A stretch of DNA of 64,000 nt from Pseudomonadota bacterium (lineage in GTDB: Bacteria > Pseudomonadota > Gammaproteobacteria > Steroidobacterales > Steroidobacteraceae). The stretch's first letter is position 1, and each line of letters opens with the position of its first letter. This document shows positions 31,372 through 40,814 of this stretch, piece after piece. The notes under the pieces are model-generated. The model saw only the letters and a list, made by a program, of their open reading frames with translations, had not been told where the DNA came from and made no database searches. The stretch spans positions 1-64,000 of the forward strand of contig JAJZMI010000052.1 of NCBI GenBank assembly GCA_021798335.1, read 5' to 3'. Made by a program: the position numbers and the translations under genes.

Positions 31372-31550
31372 TGCTACGACACACTAATTTGCCAATATCT
31401 GCACAGCAATTGGTATCGACCAGGAACCGTCGGCACCGACTCGCTCTACCCGAGACGTTGCGATGCTTGTGTGTCGCGTTACGAGCGGGCGTGTAATATC
31501 ATTTCTATGGGCATTATGAATTGGCACTGGATCCGGACCGGGAGAAGGCA

Positions 31551-31853
31551 ATGCATCTGACGCCGCGAGAAAAGGACAAACTACTCATCGCGACCGCGGC
31601 GATGGTTGCGCGTCGGCGGCGTGAGCGCGGGGTGAAGCTGAACCATCCGGAGGCGATCGCGCTGATCAGCGATTTCATCCTCGAAGGGGCCCGCGATGGC
31701 CGGACGGTGGCTGATCTGATGGCGGACGGCGCCACTGTGCTGACACGAGCGGAGGTGATGGAAGGTGTCGGTGACATGATCGGTGAGGTGCAGGTAGAAG
31801 CAACGTTTCCGGACGGCACCAAGCTGGTTACCGTTCATAACCCGATCCGTTGA
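31551..31853 (+). CDS. ureA: Urease subunit gamma
   Basis: [57 protein letters not shown]. Confidence 0.97.
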   Translation: MHLTPREKDKLLIATAAMVARRRRERGVKLNHPEAIALISDFILEGARDGRTVADLMADGATVLTRAEVMEGVGDMIGEVQVEATFPDGTKLVTVHNPIR

Positions 31854-31907
31854 TGCTCGCAACGCCAAAATGCGCCGCGTACGCCCGGACCCGCACGGAT
31901 TGACTGC

Positions 31908-32219
31908 GTGACCCCAGGAGAGATTCTTTGCGCCGCAAGCAGTATTGAGCTGAACGCCGGACAGACCCGCGTGACGCTCGAAGTGGCAAACACCGGTGAT
32001 CGGCCCATTCAGGTCGGCAGCCATTATCATTTTGCCGAAACGAATCCGGCGCTCGCCTTCGACCGCGCTCGAGCGCGGGGCATGCGGCTCGACATCGCCG
32101 CCGGGACGGCCGTGCGTTTCGAGCCTGGCCAGAAGCGCCGCGTGACGCTGGTTCCTTATCTCGGCGCACGCATCGTCCAGGGCTTCCGCAGCGCGGTCAT
32201 GGGCACGCTGGAGCCCTGA
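31908..32219 (+). CDS. ureB: Urease subunit beta
   Basis: [60 protein letters not shown]. Confidence 0.97.
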   Translation: MTPGEILCAASSIELNAGQTRVTLEVANTGDRPIQVGSHYHFAETNPALAFDRARARGMRLDIAAGTAVRFEPGQKRRVTLVPYLGARIVQGFRSAVMGTLEP

Positions 32220-32222
32220 ACG

Positions 32223-33929
32223 ATGGCGCGTCTACCACGGGCGGCGTATGCCGATATGTTCGGACCCACGACGGGCGATCGCGTCCGATTGGCAGATACG
32301 GAGCTGTTCGTCGAAGTCGAAGCGGATCACACGACGTATGGCGAAGAAGTAAAATTCGGTGGCGGCAAGGTCATCCGGGACGGCATGGGCCAGAGCCAGG
32401 TGAGCAACGCGGACGGAGCCGCGGATACCGTCATCACCAACGCCCTCATAATCGATTATTGGGGCATCGTGAAGGCGGATGTCGGCATTTCTCGCGGCCG
32501 CATTGCGGCGATTGGCAAGGCCGGCAACCCCGACGTGCAACCCGGCGTGACCATCATCATTGGTCCGGGGACGGAAATCATCGCCGGAGAGGGCAAGATC
32601 CTCACCGCTGGAGGGGTCGACGCTCATATTCACTTCATCTGCCCTCAGCAGGTGGATGATGCCATCGCATCGGGCATCACGACGATGCTGGGCGGGGGCA
32701 CGGGACCGGCGAGCGGCACCGCCGCCACCACCTGCACACCCGGCCCGTTCCATCTTGGGCGCATGCTGCAGGCCGCGGAAGGATTGCCGGTGAATCTGGG
32801 CTTCGCCGGCAAAGGCAACGCGTCGTGCCCGCAAGCGCTCGAGGAAATGGTGCGGGCCGGGGCCATGGCATTGAAGCTGCACGAGGACTGGGGCACGACG
32901 CCAGCGGCGATCGACTGCTGCCTCGGCGTTGCCGATCGGTTTGACGTGCAGGTGATGATCCATACCGACACGCTGAACGAGTCTGGTTTTGTCGAAGACA
33001 CCATCGCCGCCTTCAAGGGGCGCACAATTCACGCCTATCATACCGAGGGCGCTGGCGGCGGCCACGCGCCAGACATCATCCGGGTCGCCTCGTTCCCCAA
33101 CGTACTACCGAGCTCGACCAACCCGACCCGGCCCTATACGCGTAACACGATCGATGAGCATCTGGACATGCTCATGGTGTGCCACCATCTCAATGGCGCT
33201 ATCCCCGAGGATATCGCCTTCGCCGAGAGCCGTATCCGACGCGAGACGATCGCAGCGGAAGACATCTTGCACGACCTCGGCGCGCTTTCCATGATTTCCT
33301 CCGACAGCCAGGCGATGGGCCGAGTCGGGGAGGTCGTGCTGCGCACTTGGCAGACCGCGCACAAAATGAAGGTGCAGCGCGGACCGTTGCCGGGCGATAC
33401 CGCGGCGGACAACAGCCGGGTCAAGCGCTACATCGCGAAATATACGATCAACCCCGCGATCGCGCATGGGATGAGCGCGTATGTGGGCTCCGTGGAAGTG
33501 GGCAAGCTGGCCGATCTGGTGCTGTGGAAGCCGGCATTCTTCGGCGTAAAACCGGATCTGGTGCTCAAGGCGGGCAGCATCGCCTTGGCGGCGATGGGCG
33601 ACCCTAATGGGTCGATCCCCACGCCACAACCGGTTCATTACCGCGCGATGTTCGCCGGCTATGGCCGCTCGCTGGTGGAGTCGTCATTGCTGTTCGTCTC
33701 GGGCGCGGCGCTCGAGGCCGATATCGGCCGGCGTCTCGGGCTGTCCCGCCAACTTGTCGCGGTTGCGGACACGCGTGGCGGTATTGGCAAGAAATCGATG
33801 ATACACAATGACGCCATGCCGAAGATCGACGTCGACCCCGAAACGTATGAGGTGCGCGCGAACGGGGAGCTGCTGACCTGCGCACCGGCCGAGGTGCTAC
33901 CCATGGCCCAACGATACTTCCTGTTCTGA
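32223..33929 (+). CDS. ureC: Urease subunit alpha
   Basis: Nickel/active-site motifs [26 protein letters not shown] (carbamylated Lys), [22 protein letters not shown]. Confidence 0.98.
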   Translation: MARLPRAAYADMFGPTTGDRVRLADTELFVEVEADHTTYGEEVKFGGGKVIRDGMGQSQVSNADGAADTVITNALIIDYWGIVKADVGISRGRIAAIGKAGNPDVQPGVTIIIGPGTEIIAGEGKILTAGGVDAHIHFICPQQVDDAIASGITTMLGGGTGPASGTAATTCTPGPFHLGRMLQAAEGLPVNLGFAGKGNASCPQALEEMVRAGAMALKLHEDWGTTPAAIDCCLGVADRFDVQVMIHTDTLNESGFVEDTIAAFKGRTIHAYHTEGAGGGHAPDIIRVASFPNVLPSSTNPTRPYTRNTIDEHLDMLMVCHHLNGAIPEDIAFAESRIRRETIAAEDILHDLGALSMISSDSQAMGRVGEVVLRTWQTAHKMKVQRGPLPGDTAADNSRVKRYIAKYTINPAIAHGMSAYVGSVEVGKLADLVLWKPAFFGVKPDLVLKAGSIALAAMGDPNGSIPTPQPVHYRAMFAGYGRSLVESSLLFVSGAALEADIGRRLGLSRQLVAVADTRGGIGKKSMIHNDAMPKIDVDPETYEVRANGELLTCAPAEVLPMAQRYFLF

Positions 33930-34459
33930 TGGACGAACATCTACCTGTAGCCCGTCAAGTAGTGCGCGCCGGCGCCTGGCGGGAAGGCGAGCCGGTCGGC
34001 ACCGTAAAGCTGGATCATCAAGGCCGGCAGCAACGGCGACGGCGCCTCGTGACCGAGGACGGGCGCGCGTTCCTGCTCGATCTGGCCGCCAACATGCACC
34101 TCGCGGACGGAGACGCGTTGCTCCTTGAGGATGGCACGCTCGTCCGCGTGGCGGCGCAGATGGAATCATTGCTCGACATTCATGCGCAAGACGCTACCAG
34201 CCTGATGCGCATCGTATGGCATCTCGGCAACCGGCACTTGCCGGTAGAGATTTCCGGGGAGCATCTGCGCACGACGACGGATCATGTGGTCGCGCAGATG
34301 GTGGAGAGGCTGGGTGGGCGCGTGGAGGCGGTCCGCGCGGTGTTCACGCCGGAAGCGGGCGCCTATGCAACGGGGGGGCATGCACAAAATCATGCGGCGG
34401 ACGGTCATCGCCAAGATGGACATCATGCGCACGAACAGCCGCCGCACGGACATGGCTGA
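33929..34459 (+). CDS. ureE: Urease accessory protein UreE with His-rich C-terminus
   Basis: HLGNRHLPVEI; C-terminal GGHAQNHAADGHRQDGHHAHEQPPHGHG; follows ureC. Confidence 0.93.
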   Translation: MDEHLPVARQVVRAGAWREGEPVGTVKLDHQGRQQRRRRLVTEDGRAFLLDLAANMHLADGDALLLEDGTLVRVAAQMESLLDIHAQDATSLMRIVWHLGNRHLPVEISGEHLRTTTDHVVAQMVERLGGRVEAVRAVFTPEAGAYATGGHAQNHAADGHRQDGHHAHEQPPHGHG

Positions 34460-35102
34460 GATCAAGCTGCTGCGTCTGCAGATCTGGCTGTCGCCCGCCT
34501 TCCCCACCGGCGGGTTTGCATATTCCCAGGGCACCGAGTGGGCGGTCAAGACGGGCGATGTGCGTTGCGGAGCGAGTCTCGCCGACTGGCTCTCGATTCA
34601 CTTTCACCATGGTAGCGGCCTGGGTGAGGCGATAGTACTGAGGGCGGCGTATCGCGCGGGAACGGATGCTGCACAACTGACACAACTCGGTGAACTGGCG
34701 CTCGCTGCCAGCCTACCGCGCGAACGGGCAGAGGAAACACTGGCGCAGGGTGCTGCGTTTCTGCGCGCTGCGGGACCCTGGCGGCCAGGCTGGCTCGGCG
34801 AGGCGCTGCCTTATCCGGTTGCCGTCGGCGCGCTTGCTGCGGCGCATCAGATCGGAGAGGATGCGACCTGTCTGGCCTTTCTGACCGCACAGGCCTCGAC
34901 CCTGATTTCCGCGGCCGTCAGGCTCGTACCATTGGGTCAGAGCGCTGGGATCGAGGCTCTTGCCGAGCTGGAGCCGGTACTGATTCGGGCGGCGGCCCGA
35001 GCTCGCTCGATTTCTCCCGAGGACATCGGCGGCTGCGGGTTTCGAGCCGAAATCGCCTCGATGTGCCACGAAATACAGGAAACACGGCTGTTTCGCTCAT
35101 GA
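34452..35102 (+). CDS. ureF: Urease accessory protein UreF
   Basis: LRLQIWLSPAFPTGGFAYSQGTEWAVKTGDV; 8-bp overlap with ureE. Confidence 0.93.
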   Translation: MAEIKLLRLQIWLSPAFPTGGFAYSQGTEWAVKTGDVRCGASLADWLSIHFHHGSGLGEAIVLRAAYRAGTDAAQLTQLGELALAASLPRERAEETLAQGAAFLRAAGPWRPGWLGEALPYPVAVGALAAAHQIGEDATCLAFLTAQASTLISAAVRLVPLGQSAGIEALAELEPVLIRAAARARSISPEDIGGCGFRAEIASMCHEIQETRLFRS

Positions 35103-35148
35103 GGCAAGGACGGCAACGCATGATCGCTGATGACCGGGGGACGGGCGC

Positions 35149-35781
35149 ATGAATTCAAATGGGCCTCTGCGGGTGGGGATCGGCGGCCCGGTGGGGTCGG
35201 GCAAGACGGCACTGATGGAGGGGCTGTGTCGGGCTTTTCGCAGCAGCCACGAGATCGCCGCCATTACCAATGACATCTACACCAAGGAAGATGCCGAATT
35301 TCTGCTGCGCGCCGGGGCGTTGGCGCCGGAGCGTATCCTCGGCATCGAGACCGGCGGCTGCCCGCATACCGCCATCCGCGAAGATGCCTCGATCAATCTG
35401 GCGGGCATCGCGCAGATGCGTCGGCGTTTCCCTGCTCTCGACCTCATTCTCATTGAAAGCGGTGGCGATAATCTCGCCGCCACCTTCAGTCCCGAGCTGG
35501 CGGATATCACGCTCTATGTCATCGACGTCGCGGCAGGCGACAAGATTCCACGCAAAGGCGGACCTGGGATCACGCGCAGCGATCTTTTGATCATCAACAA
35601 AATCGACCTGGCTCCGCTGGTGGGAGCGAGTCTCGAGGTGATGGACATTGACGCCCGGCGCATGCGTGGCGACAAGCCGTTCATCTTCGCCAGTATTCGT
35701 GCGGGTACGGGTGTCGCTGATATCGCATCGTTCATCGTGCGCGAGGGTGGCCTTCGACCGCTACCCCTGATCCACGCTTGA
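35149..35781 (+). CDS. ureG: Urease accessory GTPase UreG
   Basis: [61 protein letters not shown]-type pattern. Confidence 0.97.
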   Translation: MNSNGPLRVGIGGPVGSGKTALMEGLCRAFRSSHEIAAITNDIYTKEDAEFLLRAGALAPERILGIETGGCPHTAIREDASINLAGIAQMRRRFPALDLILIESGGDNLAATFSPELADITLYVIDVAAGDKIPRKGGPGITRSDLLIINKIDLAPLVGASLEVMDIDARRMRGDKPFIFASIRAGTGVADIASFIVREGGLRPLPLIHA

Positions 35782-35914
35782 GTCGTCGTTCATGTATGCG
35801 GCCGCCTCCTGCGGAGTTTCGTATTGTGACGACCGCGCATCGTGAACGGATCGCGACGATGAGACCGGATCCCAATCCAGCCGCCCGCCATCGGCAGGCT
35901 CCAGGTCGCACTTC

Positions 35915-37258
35915 ATGATAGAAAGCAAGGGTCTCGCCCAAGTCACGGCCGAGGAATCCTACGGCAAGCCGTCCCACCTTTTCGGCCTGTGGATGGCCGT
36001 CAACGTCGAGTTCGCCACGATCACGACCGGGGCGATCGCCACCGGGGTATTCGGTCTTTCGCTGCTGGATGCGGTGCTGGGCATACTGTGCGCCAACGTG
36101 ATCGGCTGTCTGCTGCTCGGTCTGTTTTCCACTTACGGCGTCGACTACGGCCTGCCCATGATGATCACCTGCGAACGGTGGTTCGGGCAGTTTGGCAACC
36201 GCGTCCTGTCCTCACTCACGTCCCTGAGCGGATTCTCCTGGTTCGCGATCAATACCGTGATCGGCGCCTATTTCGTCCAGCACGCGCTGGGCTTCAACCT
36301 GGCCGCGAGCATCGCCGGCCTTTCGCTCGTCCAGGTGTTGATAGCAATCATCGGCCACGACTTCATCATCAAGGCGGAAAAGGCGTTTTTTTGGTTTCTC
36401 GGCATCGTATTCGCCGTGCTGACCGTCATGACCCTGGCGCACACATCCCGGCTTCCGGCCGCCGATCCGGTCAAGCTCGCCAGGGTCGGCGGTCCATCGG
36501 GCGCTTTTCTGCTCACCGTCTCCGTCATGCTGTCGTGGCTGGGAGGGTGGATTCTGTTTTCGGGAGACTATTCGCGCTACATGCGCTATCAGACCAACCG
36601 CGCCGCGCTCAAGAGACGCGTGTTTTGGAATGCCTGCATCGGCTGCTTTGTCTCATCGACGTGGCTGGAGGTGCTCGGCGCCATTCTCGGTGGAACGATC
36701 GCATTGAAGACGCCGGCCGACTTGTTCAGCCCCTGGCTTCCGGGGTGGTTCCGCGTGCCGCTGATCATCGCCATCGTGGTCGGCACGATCAGCCCGAACG
36801 TGCTCAACATCTACTCGGCCAGCCTCTCGGCACTGGCCTCGGGCGTGCGTCTGAAGCAATGGCAGGCGGCGCTGCTCACCGGCGGCATCGGGCTGCTCAT
36901 CGCACTGATCACGTATCGGAACTTCTACCAGGATTATGAGCTGCTCCTGTTCTTCCTCGGTTATGTGATTTTCCCGCGCTTTCCCGTCATGGCCATTGCG
37001 CATGTGCGCCCGCGGGTCTCGCGCCTTTCCCCTGTCGGCGTGACGACGGCAGGCTTCATCGCCTGGCTGTCCGGCCTCCTGTGCAGCGTGCCGTTCTGGA
37101 ACCAACCGCCGGTTTTCGTGGGTTGGTTTGCCGCCGAATTTCCCCGATTCGGCGACATCTCGTTCTTCGTCGGTGCCGCGGTCGCCGCGCTCGTCTACCT
37201 CGGCACGACCGCTCCCGGTCCTGCGGCGGTTCCCGCGGCGGATCCAAGCCGCACATGA
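35915..37258 (+). CDS. NCS1-family purine/cytosine/allantoin-type permease
   Basis: Polytopic; VNVEFATITTGAIATGVFGLS, GLPMMITCERWFGQFGNRVLS, GGWILFSGDYSRYMRYQTN. Confidence 0.88.
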   Translation: MIESKGLAQVTAEESYGKPSHLFGLWMAVNVEFATITTGAIATGVFGLSLLDAVLGILCANVIGCLLLGLFSTYGVDYGLPMMITCERWFGQFGNRVLSSLTSLSGFSWFAINTVIGAYFVQHALGFNLAASIAGLSLVQVLIAIIGHDFIIKAEKAFFWFLGIVFAVLTVMTLAHTSRLPAADPVKLARVGGPSGAFLLTVSVMLSWLGGWILFSGDYSRYMRYQTNRAALKRRVFWNACIGCFVSSTWLEVLGAILGGTIALKTPADLFSPWLPGWFRVPLIIAIVVGTISPNVLNIYSASLSALASGVRLKQWQAALLTGGIGLLIALITYRNFYQDYELLLFFLGYVIFPRFPVMAIAHVRPRVSRLSPVGVTTAGFIAWLSGLLCSVPFWNQPPVFVGWFAAEFPRFGDISFFVGAAVAALVYLGTTAPGPAAVPAADPSRT

Positions 37259-37268
37259 GGATCATTGC

Positions 37269-38657
37269 GTGACCGCCTCGCAACCGGTTGGGCTCGCGAT
37301 TCGTGCACCCCTGCTCAGCTACGGAGCCAATCCCTTCGAGGCGGATCCGGCCGCCTGCGTGCATCATGAGAGCGACGGGCTGGTGCTGGTGGCCGATGGC
37401 CGGGTGACCTATGCCGGTCCCTTTGCTTGCGGGCGCGTGCCGCTCGAGGCCGAGGTCCACGAGTATCGTGACGCTCTGCTGATGCCCGGTTTCATCGACG
37501 CTCATGTCCACTATGCGCAGACACCGATCATCGGCGGATGTGGCAAGCCGCTGCTCGAGTGGCTGGAGACCTACGTCTTTCCGATGGAGCAGCGCTACGG
37601 CGATTTGGAGTTCTGCCGGACGGTGGCCCGCCTGTTCTTTGCCGAGGAGCTGGCGGCCGGCGTCACGACCCCCGTGTCCTATTGCACCGTTCATCCCGAG
37701 TCGGTCGACGCCTATTTCGAGGAAGCGGCACGTCTCGGTCTGTGCGCCGGCGGCGGCAAGGTGCTCATGGACCGGAATGCTCCGGCGATGCTGCTCGATA
37801 CCGCCCAGCGCGGCTATGACGAATCGAAGCGCTTGATCGCGCGCTGGCACGGGCATGATCGGCTCTTCTATGCCGTTACGCCCCGTTTCGCTCCGACCAG
37901 CACCGCGGCCCAGCTCGAGGCGGCCGGGGCTCTGGTTGCGGAAAACGACGGCGTCTATATGCAGACCCATCTTGCGGAAACGCTCCGCGAGGTGGACTGG
38001 GTGCGCAAGCTGTTTCCGGACAGTCAGGATTATCTTGATGTCTATGACCGCGCGGGTCTGCTCGGAGCCCGCTGTCTGTTTGGTCATGCGCTGCATCTTT
38101 CGCCGCGCGAGTGGGACCGGCTCGCACAGGCCGGGGCCGCGGTAGTACACTGTCCCACTTCCAACCTGTTTCTCGGCTCGGGGCTGTTCGATCTGCGCCG
38201 CGCCTTGATTGCGGGCAATCCGGTGCGCACGGCGCTCGGCTCGGATATCGGCGCAGGCACCAGCTTCTCTCCCTTGATGACATTGAACGAGGCCTACAAG
38301 ATTGCCGCGCTGCGCGGCGAGACGCTCTCGGCGCACGGCGCCTTCTACCTCGCCACGCTCGGTTCGGCGCGCGCGCTGTATCTGGATCATCGCATCGGGC
38401 GACTTGCCCCCGGTTACGCGGCCGACTTCGCGATACTGGACCTTGCCGCCAACACCTTGCTGCGCGAGCGACTGCGCTTCGCCGACAGCCTCGAGGAGAC
38501 GCTGGAGGTTCTCCTGGCACTGGGCGACCAAAACTGCATTCGTGCGACCTATGTCGGGGGCCGGCTGGTTCATCGCCGCGACGATTCCGGCAGCGGACCG
38601 GCACCCCGCGCAGCATCGACGGGCCCGCCCCGCACGGTATCCAGCCGCAGGATCTGA
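37269..38657 (+). CDS. guaD: Guanine deaminase (GTG start)
   Basis: LLMPGFIDAHVHYAQTPIIGG, YMQTHLAET, GHALHLSPREWDRLAQAGAAVVHCPTSNLFLGSGLFDL, ALGSDIGAGTSFS. Confidence 0.93.
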   Translation: MTASQPVGLAIRAPLLSYGANPFEADPAACVHHESDGLVLVADGRVTYAGPFACGRVPLEAEVHEYRDALLMPGFIDAHVHYAQTPIIGGCGKPLLEWLETYVFPMEQRYGDLEFCRTVARLFFAEELAAGVTTPVSYCTVHPESVDAYFEEAARLGLCAGGGKVLMDRNAPAMLLDTAQRGYDESKRLIARWHGHDRLFYAVTPRFAPTSTAAQLEAAGALVAENDGVYMQTHLAETLREVDWVRKLFPDSQDYLDVYDRAGLLGARCLFGHALHLSPREWDRLAQAGAAVVHCPTSNLFLGSGLFDLRRALIAGNPVRTALGSDIGAGTSFSPLMTLNEAYKIAALRGETLSAHGAFYLATLGSARALYLDHRIGRLAPGYAADFAILDLAANTLLRERLRFADSLEETLEVLLALGDQNCIRATYVGGRLVHRRDDSGSGPAPRAASTGPPRTVSSRRI

Positions 38658-38947
38658 CCCCGATGTTCCGAATCGGTGGCAAGGCGCAGCGGATCCTGAG
38701 CTCGCCGGGAGGAGTTCCGGCGAGCACCCTGGCCCTCGGGTGGCGTTGCGAATTCCCACCGGTCGAGGGAACGCGGCGAATGACCCTGGATTGCCTTTTT
38801 TAGAGCGGCCTGTTGTCGTATCGGGGGCGATGACCCGCGGCACAGGCGATATACTCGGCCGCGGGCGCTCGGCAACGTTCGCGAGGCGCCCCGCACGGTC
38901 ATGCTGACGGGACCAGGTTTCCCGAGCCACGTCTGAAAGCGCCGGAA

Positions 38948-39301
38948 ATGGGACAACTCACCACGCACGTGCTCGATGTCAGCGCGGGATTGCCGGCTTC
39001 GGGCTTGCGAATCGAAGTGCAGGAGTGGCCTCCTGCGGGGCCACCTTGCGCCGTCAGTGCCACGACGGGTATGGACGGGCGGCTATCCGCGCCTCTGCTG
39101 TCGGGGGAGCGCTTGCGGGCGGGGCGTTATGCGCTCACGTTCCACATCGCAAGCTATTTCCGCGGCCGCGGCGTGGTGCTGCCGGAACCGGCTTTTCTCG
39201 AAGAGGCGGTGATCCGGATCGGGATCGCGGATCCCTCGCAGCACTATCACGTGCCGCTGCTCATCGCGCCCTGGAGCTATTGCGTCTACCGCGGAGGCTG
39301 A
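38948..39301 (+). CDS. uraH: 5-hydroxyisourate hydrolase
   Basis: LTTHVLDVSAGLPASGLRIEV ... YHVPLLIAPWSYCVYRGG (transthyretin-like signature ending YRGG). Confidence 0.95.
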   Translation: MGQLTTHVLDVSAGLPASGLRIEVQEWPPAGPPCAVSATTGMDGRLSAPLLSGERLRAGRYALTFHIASYFRGRGVVLPEPAFLEEAVIRIGIADPSQHYHVPLLIAPWSYCVYRGG

Positions 39302-39302
39302 A

Positions 39303-40814
39303 GTGCCCGATACACCGCAAGGCGAGCCGTCTCGCCCGGCGGGGCGGTGCGAGGTGCGCTTCCTGCTCGACGGAAAAATTGAGCGTGTGGAGAACTGCCC
39401 GCCGACCCTGACGGTGCTGGAATACCTGCGCGAGGTCGCTCATCGCACGGGAACCAAGGAAGGCTGTGCCGAGGGTGACTGCGGCGCATGTACCGTCGTG
39501 CTGGGAGAACGCACGGCGGACGGCCGCGGCATCGACTATCGCGCGGTGAATTCCTGCATCCGCTTCCTCCCCACCATCGACGGACAGGAACTGGTGACCG
39601 TGGAGAGCCTTGCGGCACCGGACGGCACACCGCATCCAGTGCAACAGGCGATGCTGGATCAGCACGGCTCGCAGTGCGGGTTCTGCACTCCGGGATTCGT
39701 GATGTCGCTGTTTGCCCTGTATCTGCGCAACGCAATGCCGTCGCGCGCAACCGTCATCGAAGCTTTGTCCGGCAACTTGTGCCGGTGTACCGGTTATCGT
39801 CCCATCATCGAGGCTGGTGTGCGGATGGGTTCTTATCCCGATCCGGCGCATTGGTCCCGCGATGCGACGGCCAGGGACGCTCGGCGTGCGCGGCTCGATG
39901 CCCTGCACAGGGACGAGCCGCTGCGGCTACCCGGCTTCCGTGCGCCGCGAACCGTCGATGAGGTTGCCTCCGCGCTCGAGGCCGATCCGGGTTCTGTGCT
40001 GCTGGCGGGCGGAACCGACATCGGCCTGTGGGTCACGAAGCAATTGCGCGACCTGCCACCGATCATCTACATCGGCAATGTCAGCGCGCTCAAATCCATC
40101 CGCCGCGAGGCCGATGGCCTGCGGGTGGGTGCCGCGGTCTCGCTGGCCGACGCCTGGGAATCGCTCGTTGACCTGTACCCGGACCTGGCGGAAATGGCGC
40201 AACGATTCGGGTCTCCTCCGGTGCGCAACTCCGGTACGCTGTGCGGGAATCTCGCCAACGGCTCGCCGATCGGCGACAGCATCCCGGTTCTCATCGCCCT
40301 CGGCGCCGAGGTGGAGTTGCGCTGCGGCCCGAGGACGCGTCATGTGCCCGTGGGCCGGCTGTATCTGGGATATCAACGCAAGGACCTCGCGCCGGGGGAG
40401 TTCATCGTCTCGGTGCGAATCCCCCTGCCGAGCGCGGGACTGTGGGTTTCGGCATACAAGGTATCCAAGCGGTTCGATCAGGACATTTCCGCCGTCGCGG
40501 CCGCATTCGCCGTGCGGATCGAGGCCGGGCGGGTTCAGTACGCCAGGCTCGCCTTCGGCGGGATGGCAGCGGTAGCCGCCCGCGCTCCGGCGACCGAGCG
40601 GGCGTTGCTCGCCGCACCGTGGAGCGAGGCCGGCATTGACGCGGCGGCGGCGCGTCTTGCCGAGGACTTCACGCCGCTCACGGATCTGCGCGCCACCGGG
40701 GCCTATCGTTTACAGGTAGCCGCCAATCTGCTGCGACGGTTCTATTTCGAGCACAGTGATCCGCGCGAGCCCACACGCACTGCCGAGGCCCTTGCGGCCA
40801 TGGGGCTCGATTGA
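39303..40814 (+). CDS. xdhA: Xanthine dehydrogenase small (FeS/FAD) subunit
   Basis: 2Fe-2S motifs CAEGDCGACTVV, CGFCTPGFVMS, LCRCTGYRPI; FAD domain LLAGGTDIGLWVTK. Confidence 0.95.
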   Translation: MPDTPQGEPSRPAGRCEVRFLLDGKIERVENCPPTLTVLEYLREVAHRTGTKEGCAEGDCGACTVVLGERTADGRGIDYRAVNSCIRFLPTIDGQELVTVESLAAPDGTPHPVQQAMLDQHGSQCGFCTPGFVMSLFALYLRNAMPSRATVIEALSGNLCRCTGYRPIIEAGVRMGSYPDPAHWSRDATARDARRARLDALHRDEPLRLPGFRAPRTVDEVASALEADPGSVLLAGGTDIGLWVTKQLRDLPPIIYIGNVSALKSIRREADGLRVGAAVSLADAWESLVDLYPDLAEMAQRFGSPPVRNSGTLCGNLANGSPIGDSIPVLIALGAEVELRCGPRTRHVPVGRLYLGYQRKDLAPGEFIVSVRIPLPSAGLWVSAYKVSKRFDQDISAVAAAFAVRIEAGRVQYARLAFGGMAAVAARAPATERALLAAPWSEAGIDAAAARLAEDFTPLTDLRATGAYRLQVAANLLRRFYFEHSDPREPTRTAEALAAMGLD

